A stretch of DNA of 64,000 nucleotides from Streptomyces sp. NBC_00433 (GTDB taxonomy: Bacteria > Actinomycetota > Actinomycetes > Streptomycetales > Streptomycetaceae), in assembly GCA_036015235.1 (NCBI GenBank), contig CP107926.1:3352001-3416000 (forward strand), written 5' to 3'. Position 1 is the first letter of the stretch. Every line of letters begins with the position of its first letter. Both the position numbers and the translations under genes were made by a program. The notes beneath the pieces were generated by a model, which was not told the origin of the DNA, made no database searches, and saw only the letters and a program-made list of their open reading frames with translations. Shown in pieces: positions 60,920-64,000 of this stretch.

Positions 60920-62455
60920 GTGAGCGACACTCCATTCGGATTCGGCGTCCCTCCCGAGGAGCCGGAAGACGGCGACGAAGGCAAGCAGCGCAAGGGCGGC
61001 AGTGGCGGCGGTCAGCCGGCGAACCCCTTCGGATTCGGCGGCGGGAACCCGTTCGGACCGGGCGGCCCAGGCGGCGACAACCCGTTCGCGGCCATGTTCG
61101 GCTCCATCAACCCCAACGACCTGGGCGCCGCCTTCCAGCAGCTGGGCCAGATGCTCTCCTACGAGGGCGGCCCGGTGAACTGGGACATGGCCAAGGACAT
61201 CGCCCGGCAGACCGTCGCCCAGGGCACCCCGGACGGCGTCAAGGACGCCACCGTGGGCCGCGCCGACCGCGCCTGGATCGAGGAGGCGGTCCGCCTCGCC
61301 GACCTGTGGCTGGACGGTGTGACCTCGCTGCCCTCCGGGTCCGGCACCGCGGTGGCCTGGAGCCGCGCGGAGTGGGTCGAGGCGACCCTGCCGGTGTGGA
61401 AGGAACTGGTCGACCCGGTCGCCGAGCGGGTGGCGGGCGCCATGGGCGATGTGCTGCCCGAGGAGATGCAGGCCATGACCGGGCCGCTGCTCGGCATGAT
61501 GCGCTCGATGGGCGGGGCCATGTTCGGCTCGCAGATCGGGCAGGCGCTGGGCACCCTGGCCGGCGAGGTCGTCGGCTCCACCGACGTCGGCCTGCCGCTG
61601 GGTCCGGCGGGCAAGGCCGCGCTGCTGCCGGCGAACATCGAGGCGTTCGGTGCCGGGCTCGGCGTGCCGCAGGAGGAGGTGCGGCTGTATCTCGCCCTGC
61701 GCGAGGCCGCCCACCAGCGGCTCTTCGCCCACGTGCCGTGGCTGCGGGCGCACCTGTTCGGCGCGGTCGCCAGCTATGCGCGCGGCATCAAGGTGGACAC
61801 CGCCCGGCTCGAAGAGGCGGTGGGCCAGCTCGACCCGACGCAGCCCGAGCAGCTGCAGGAGGCCCTGCAGCAGGGCATGCTCCAGCCCGAGGACACCCCG
61901 GAGCAGAAGGCGGCGCTCGCCCGTCTGGAGACGGCGCTCGCGCTGGTCGAGGGCTGGGTGGACGCGGTGGTGCACGCGGCCGCCGCCCCGCACCTGCCGT
62001 CCGCGGGCGCGCTGCGCGAGACGCTGCGCCGCCGCAGGGCGTCCGGCGGCCCGGCGGAGCAGACCTTCGCCACCCTGATCGGGCTCGAACTGCGGCCCAG
62101 GCGGCTGCGGGACGCGGCCCGGCTGTGGGCGTCGCTGACCGACGCGCGCGGCGTCGACGGGCGCGACGGCCTGTGGGCGCACCCGGACATGCTGCCGACC
62201 GCCGACGACCTCGACGACCCCGACGGCTTCGTCCACCGGGACTCCCCCGACTTCGACTTCTCCGAGCTGGACAAGATGCTCGGCGAGGCCGCGGAGAAGT
62301 CCGGGTCCTCCGCCGCGGACAAGGACGCCTCCGCTGGCCAGGACGCCTCCGCTGGCCAGGACGCCTCCGCTGACTCCGGCGAGGACACCGGCTCCGGCAA
62401 GGACGCGGGCGACGACGGCGACACCGGCCGGAAGGGCGGCGAGAGCGGCAAGTGA
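60920..62455 (+). CDS. DUF2342-family protein (annotated class: zinc-dependent metalloprotease-like)
   Basis: A 511-residue protein. The first ~65 residues are Gly/Pro/Phe-rich (NPFGFGGGNPFGPGG). The conserved core (~75-420) includes VNWDMAKDIARQT, MGGAMFGSQIGQALG, and the region LALREAAHQRLFAHVPWLRAH. Family proteins are called zinc metalloproteases or F420-associated, but the expected HExxH reads REAAH here, so the first zinc ligand is missing. The Asp/Ser/Ala tail contains a triplicated KDASAGQ-like unit. GTG at 60920 follows CGAGGA. Confidence 0.88.
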   Translation: MSDTPFGFGVPPEEPEDGDEGKQRKGGSGGGQPANPFGFGGGNPFGPGGPGGDNPFAAMFGSINPNDLGAAFQQLGQMLSYEGGPVNWDMAKDIARQTVAQGTPDGVKDATVGRADRAWIEEAVRLADLWLDGVTSLPSGSGTAVAWSRAEWVEATLPVWKELVDPVAERVAGAMGDVLPEEMQAMTGPLLGMMRSMGGAMFGSQIGQALGTLAGEVVGSTDVGLPLGPAGKAALLPANIEAFGAGLGVPQEEVRLYLALREAAHQRLFAHVPWLRAHLFGAVASYARGIKVDTARLEEAVGQLDPTQPEQLQEALQQGMLQPEDTPEQKAALARLETALALVEGWVDAVVHAAAAPHLPSAGALRETLRRRRASGGPAEQTFATLIGLELRPRRLRDAARLWASLTDARGVDGRDGLWAHPDMLPTADDLDDPDGFVHRDSPDFDFSELDKMLGEAAEKSGSSAADKDASAGQDASAGQDASADSGEDTGSGKDAGDDGDTGRKGGESGK

Positions 62456-62982
62456 GCGCACTGCACAAGGACGCGGTGGGCGTCCTGGAGGGCTGGAGTG
62501 CGCCCGACGCCGGCCAGGAGGCGCTGCGCACGGACTATCTGGCGTATCTGGCCGCGCACCCCGACGGGATGTGGAAGCCGTGTGCCTCCGGGCACATCAC
62601 GGCCGGCGCGCTGGTGATCGACCCGCCGCGCGAGCGCGTGCTGCTGACGCTGCACGCCAAGCTGCGGATGTGGCTGCAGATGGGCGGCCACTGCGAGCCC
62701 GAGGACACCACGGTCGCCGGGACCGCGCTGCGCGAGGGCGTCGAGGAGTCCGGCATCGAGGGGCTGCGGCTGCTGGTGCCCGAGCCGGTGCAGCTCGACC
62801 GGCACCTGACTCCGTGCGCCTGGCATCTGGACGTGCAGTATGCGGCGGTCGCGCCGGAGGGCGCGGTCGAGGCGATCAGCGACGAGTCGCTCGACCTGCG
62901 GTGGTTCGGTTACGACGAGGCGGCCGAGATCGCGGACGGCTCGGTGCGCTCGCTGCTGGCCAGGACCCGCGCGCTGCTCTGA
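62452..62982 (+). CDS. Nudix hydrolase
   Basis: A 176-residue Nudix protein. The N-terminal ~45 residues (TDYLAYLAAHPDGMWKPCASGH) precede a complete Nudix box: GGHCEPEDTTVAGTALREGV then EESGI, with the catalytic REUxEE glutamates. Substrates of this branch are unknown nucleoside diphosphate derivatives. The GTG start overlaps the stop of the preceding gene by four bases, so the two are co-translated. Confidence 0.93.
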   Translation: MSALHKDAVGVLEGWSAPDAGQEALRTDYLAYLAAHPDGMWKPCASGHITAGALVIDPPRERVLLTLHAKLRMWLQMGGHCEPEDTTVAGTALREGVEESGIEGLRLLVPEPVQLDRHLTPCAWHLDVQYAAVAPEGAVEAISDESLDLRWFGYDEAAEIADGSVRSLLARTRALL

Positions 62983-63013
62983 GCGGGTCCCGGCCCGCGG
63001 TCGGGCGGGGCGG

Positions 63014-63778
63014 TCAGTTCGACCAGATGTTGCCCTGGTTCTGCGCGTGCGAGCCCTGCGGGCCCAGTCCGTACTGAGCGCGCAGGCCGCCGCCCAGCGG
63101 CATGTTCTGCGGCGGCATCAGCTCGCTGGGCTGCACCAGGACGTGGCCCTGGCCGACGAAGTTCAGCTCCCAGCCCTCCCCGGTGTTTCCGCGGCGGCGG
63201 AAGACCGAGCTGCTGCTGGTCTGCGCCTGCATCTGCACCCGCAGGCTGCTGGACCAGGCGACGACGGCGTCCGCGTCGCAGGACACGTACTTGTCGGGGG
63301 TGACCGGCATCAGCAGCGGCTTGCCCGACGTCATCAGGGCGACCTTGCCGCTGCCCGAGATGTTCAGGTTGTACTGCCCGGTGCCCGACAGGCCGAACTG
63401 GCTGTCGACCGCGATGACGTCCCAGTGCAGCCCGGAGTCCAGCGCCAGGACGTAGGCGCTGTCCACGGTCAGGCCGTCGTGGTCGACGTCGAGGATGTGG
63501 ATCTGCTGGGCCAGGTTGGCCAGGTAGACGGTGCCCTGGCCCGAGCAGCGCATCAGGTCGAGGCCCTCGCCCGTGTGGCCGCGGGCGCCGCGCTGCTGGC
63601 GCGACTGGTATTCGCCGTCGAATTCGATCATGCCCTGGTAGGCGACCATCGAGCCCTTGCGGGCCAGGCAGTCGGGCCCGGTGCTGCCGTCGAGGCGGAC
63701 CCGCAGCAGATACGAATTCTGCAGGCTGTAGTGGTCCTGGTTCTGGACCTCGGTGAACGCGAAAAGCGGACTCTGCAT
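63014..63778 (-). CDS. AIM24 family protein
   Basis: A 254-residue all-beta protein of the AIM24 (DUF124) family: VRLDGSTGPDCLARKGSMVAYQG, GEGLDLMRCSGQGTVYLAN and the closing LNFVGQGHVLVQPSEL. The repeated G-x-G-strand pattern suggests a double-stranded beta helix. The bacterial function is unknown; the yeast name comes from a mitochondrial inner-membrane protein. The C-terminal ~25 residues are Gln/Gly-rich. It is second in a tandem with another AIM24 gene 16 bp upstream. Confidence 0.92.
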   Translation of the reverse strand: MQSPLFAFTEVQNQDHYSLQNSYLLRVRLDGSTGPDCLARKGSMVAYQGMIEFDGEYQSRQQRGARGHTGEGLDLMRCSGQGTVYLANLAQQIHILDVDHDGLTVDSAYVLALDSGLHWDVIAVDSQFGLSGTGQYNLNISGSGKVALMTSGKPLLMPVTPDKYVSCDADAVVAWSSSLRVQMQAQTSSSSVFRRRGNTGEGWELNFVGQGHVLVQPSELMPPQNMPLGGGLRAQYGLGPQGSHAQNQGNIWSN

Positions 63779-63794
63779 GATGTGTCGCTCCCCC

Positions 63795-64000
63795 TCAGCC
63801 CCGCGCCCGCAGGCGGTCGGTGCTGTCCTCGCTCGGCTGTACGACCACGAAGCCCTGCCCGGAGAAGGCGATCTGGAAGGCCTCCCCGCTGCCCCGCCCG
63901 ATCAGCGACGACGCCTTGAAGCTCCGCTTGGCCTTCATCTTCAGTCCCGACGACCAGGCCACCAGCGCGTCGGGATCGACATAGGTCTCGTCGGCGCCCC
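63795..64000 (-). CDS. AIM24 family protein, paralogue (partial, N-terminus off window)
   Basis: The last ~67 residues of an AIM24 paralogue: YVDPDALVAWSSGLKMKAKR, ASSLIGRGSGEAFQIAFSG, then QGFVVVQPSED before a basic end. It aligns with the C-terminal part of the following gene (DADAVVAWSSSLRVQ, GQGHVLVQPSE). The stop at 63795 is 16 bp from the next start, so the two are an operon. The remainder lies beyond the right edge. Confidence 0.88.
   Translation of the reverse strand, partial: GADETYVDPDALVAWSSGLKMKAKRSFKASSLIGRGSGEAFQIAFSGQGFVVVQPSEDSTDRLRARG

Overview
The window is high-GC actinobacterial chromosome and almost certainly comes from a Streptomycetaceae (Streptomyces-type) genome. Support comes from a nickel superoxide dismutase with its protease (sodN/sodX), a complete DasR aminosugar cluster with dre operators, sigR-rsrA with a recognisable SigR promoter, a WhiB-like gene, a sigH-type stress sigma factor, and class Ia ribonucleotide reductase under a cobalamin riboswitch. 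As I remember it, the gene order broadly follows the das-sigR region of S. coelicolor. No transposase, integrase, phage, CRISPR or secondary-metabolite genes are visible. This is core chromosome, and the unusual material lies mostly in the intergenic spaces.

Layout, 1-20 kb: the left edge cuts a very large Hsp70-family protein with a ~585-residue helical-repeat N-terminus. Next come divergent sodN/sodX, a CGNR zinc-finger regulator, a polar amino-acid ABC operon, malic enzyme, a MerR-thioredoxin operon, a secreted amidase, an RpiR regulator, a PLP desulfhydrase, a GNAT enzyme, the anti-sigma/sigma pair prsH-sigH, a lipid kinase and wblE.

20-31 kb: a PdtaS-like histidine kinase, a SIS-domain protein divergent from nagB, a GH3 N-acetylglucosaminidase, dasC-dasB-dasA and divergent dasR. 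Four sequences resembling DasR operators are present: two before dasA, one between nagB and the SIS gene, and one, unexpectedly, before the histidine kinase. Together the genes import chitobiose/GlcNAc-type sugars, cleave them, and convert glucosamine-6-P to fructose-6-P.

31-47 kb: a DUF3311/solute-symporter pair, a decayed GlxA-type regulator fragment, the cobalamin riboswitch and nrdAB, deformylase, a TPR protein, HD-GYP, rsrA, sigR, a hydrolase, an SRAP protein, an M50-like peptidase, aroA, rsgA and a Gdx-type SMR exporter.

47-64 kb: TetR, hisN, a CBS protein, a Fur-family regulator, a HEAT-like protein, two identical initiator tRNA genes flanking a Sel1/TPR protein, UPF0182, a PPA1309-family protein, a YlbL-type PDZ/Lon-like protease, moaE, an atypical SDR, a DUF2342-like protein, a Nudix hydrolase and tandem AIM24 genes.

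The most notable non-genic signal is a set of related intergenic repeats (13.3, 22.2, 24.4-25.0, 33.0, 38.1 and 51.5 kb) with inverted-repeat arms and tandem modules. One of them appears to have eaten into the 3' end of the regulator pseudogene. Other points of interest are an 89-bp hairpin at 22.1 kb, the dre-like site before the histidine kinase, a probable frameshift at the start of the ABC permease, clustered palindromes before wblE, and palindromes in the rsrA-HD-GYP gap.
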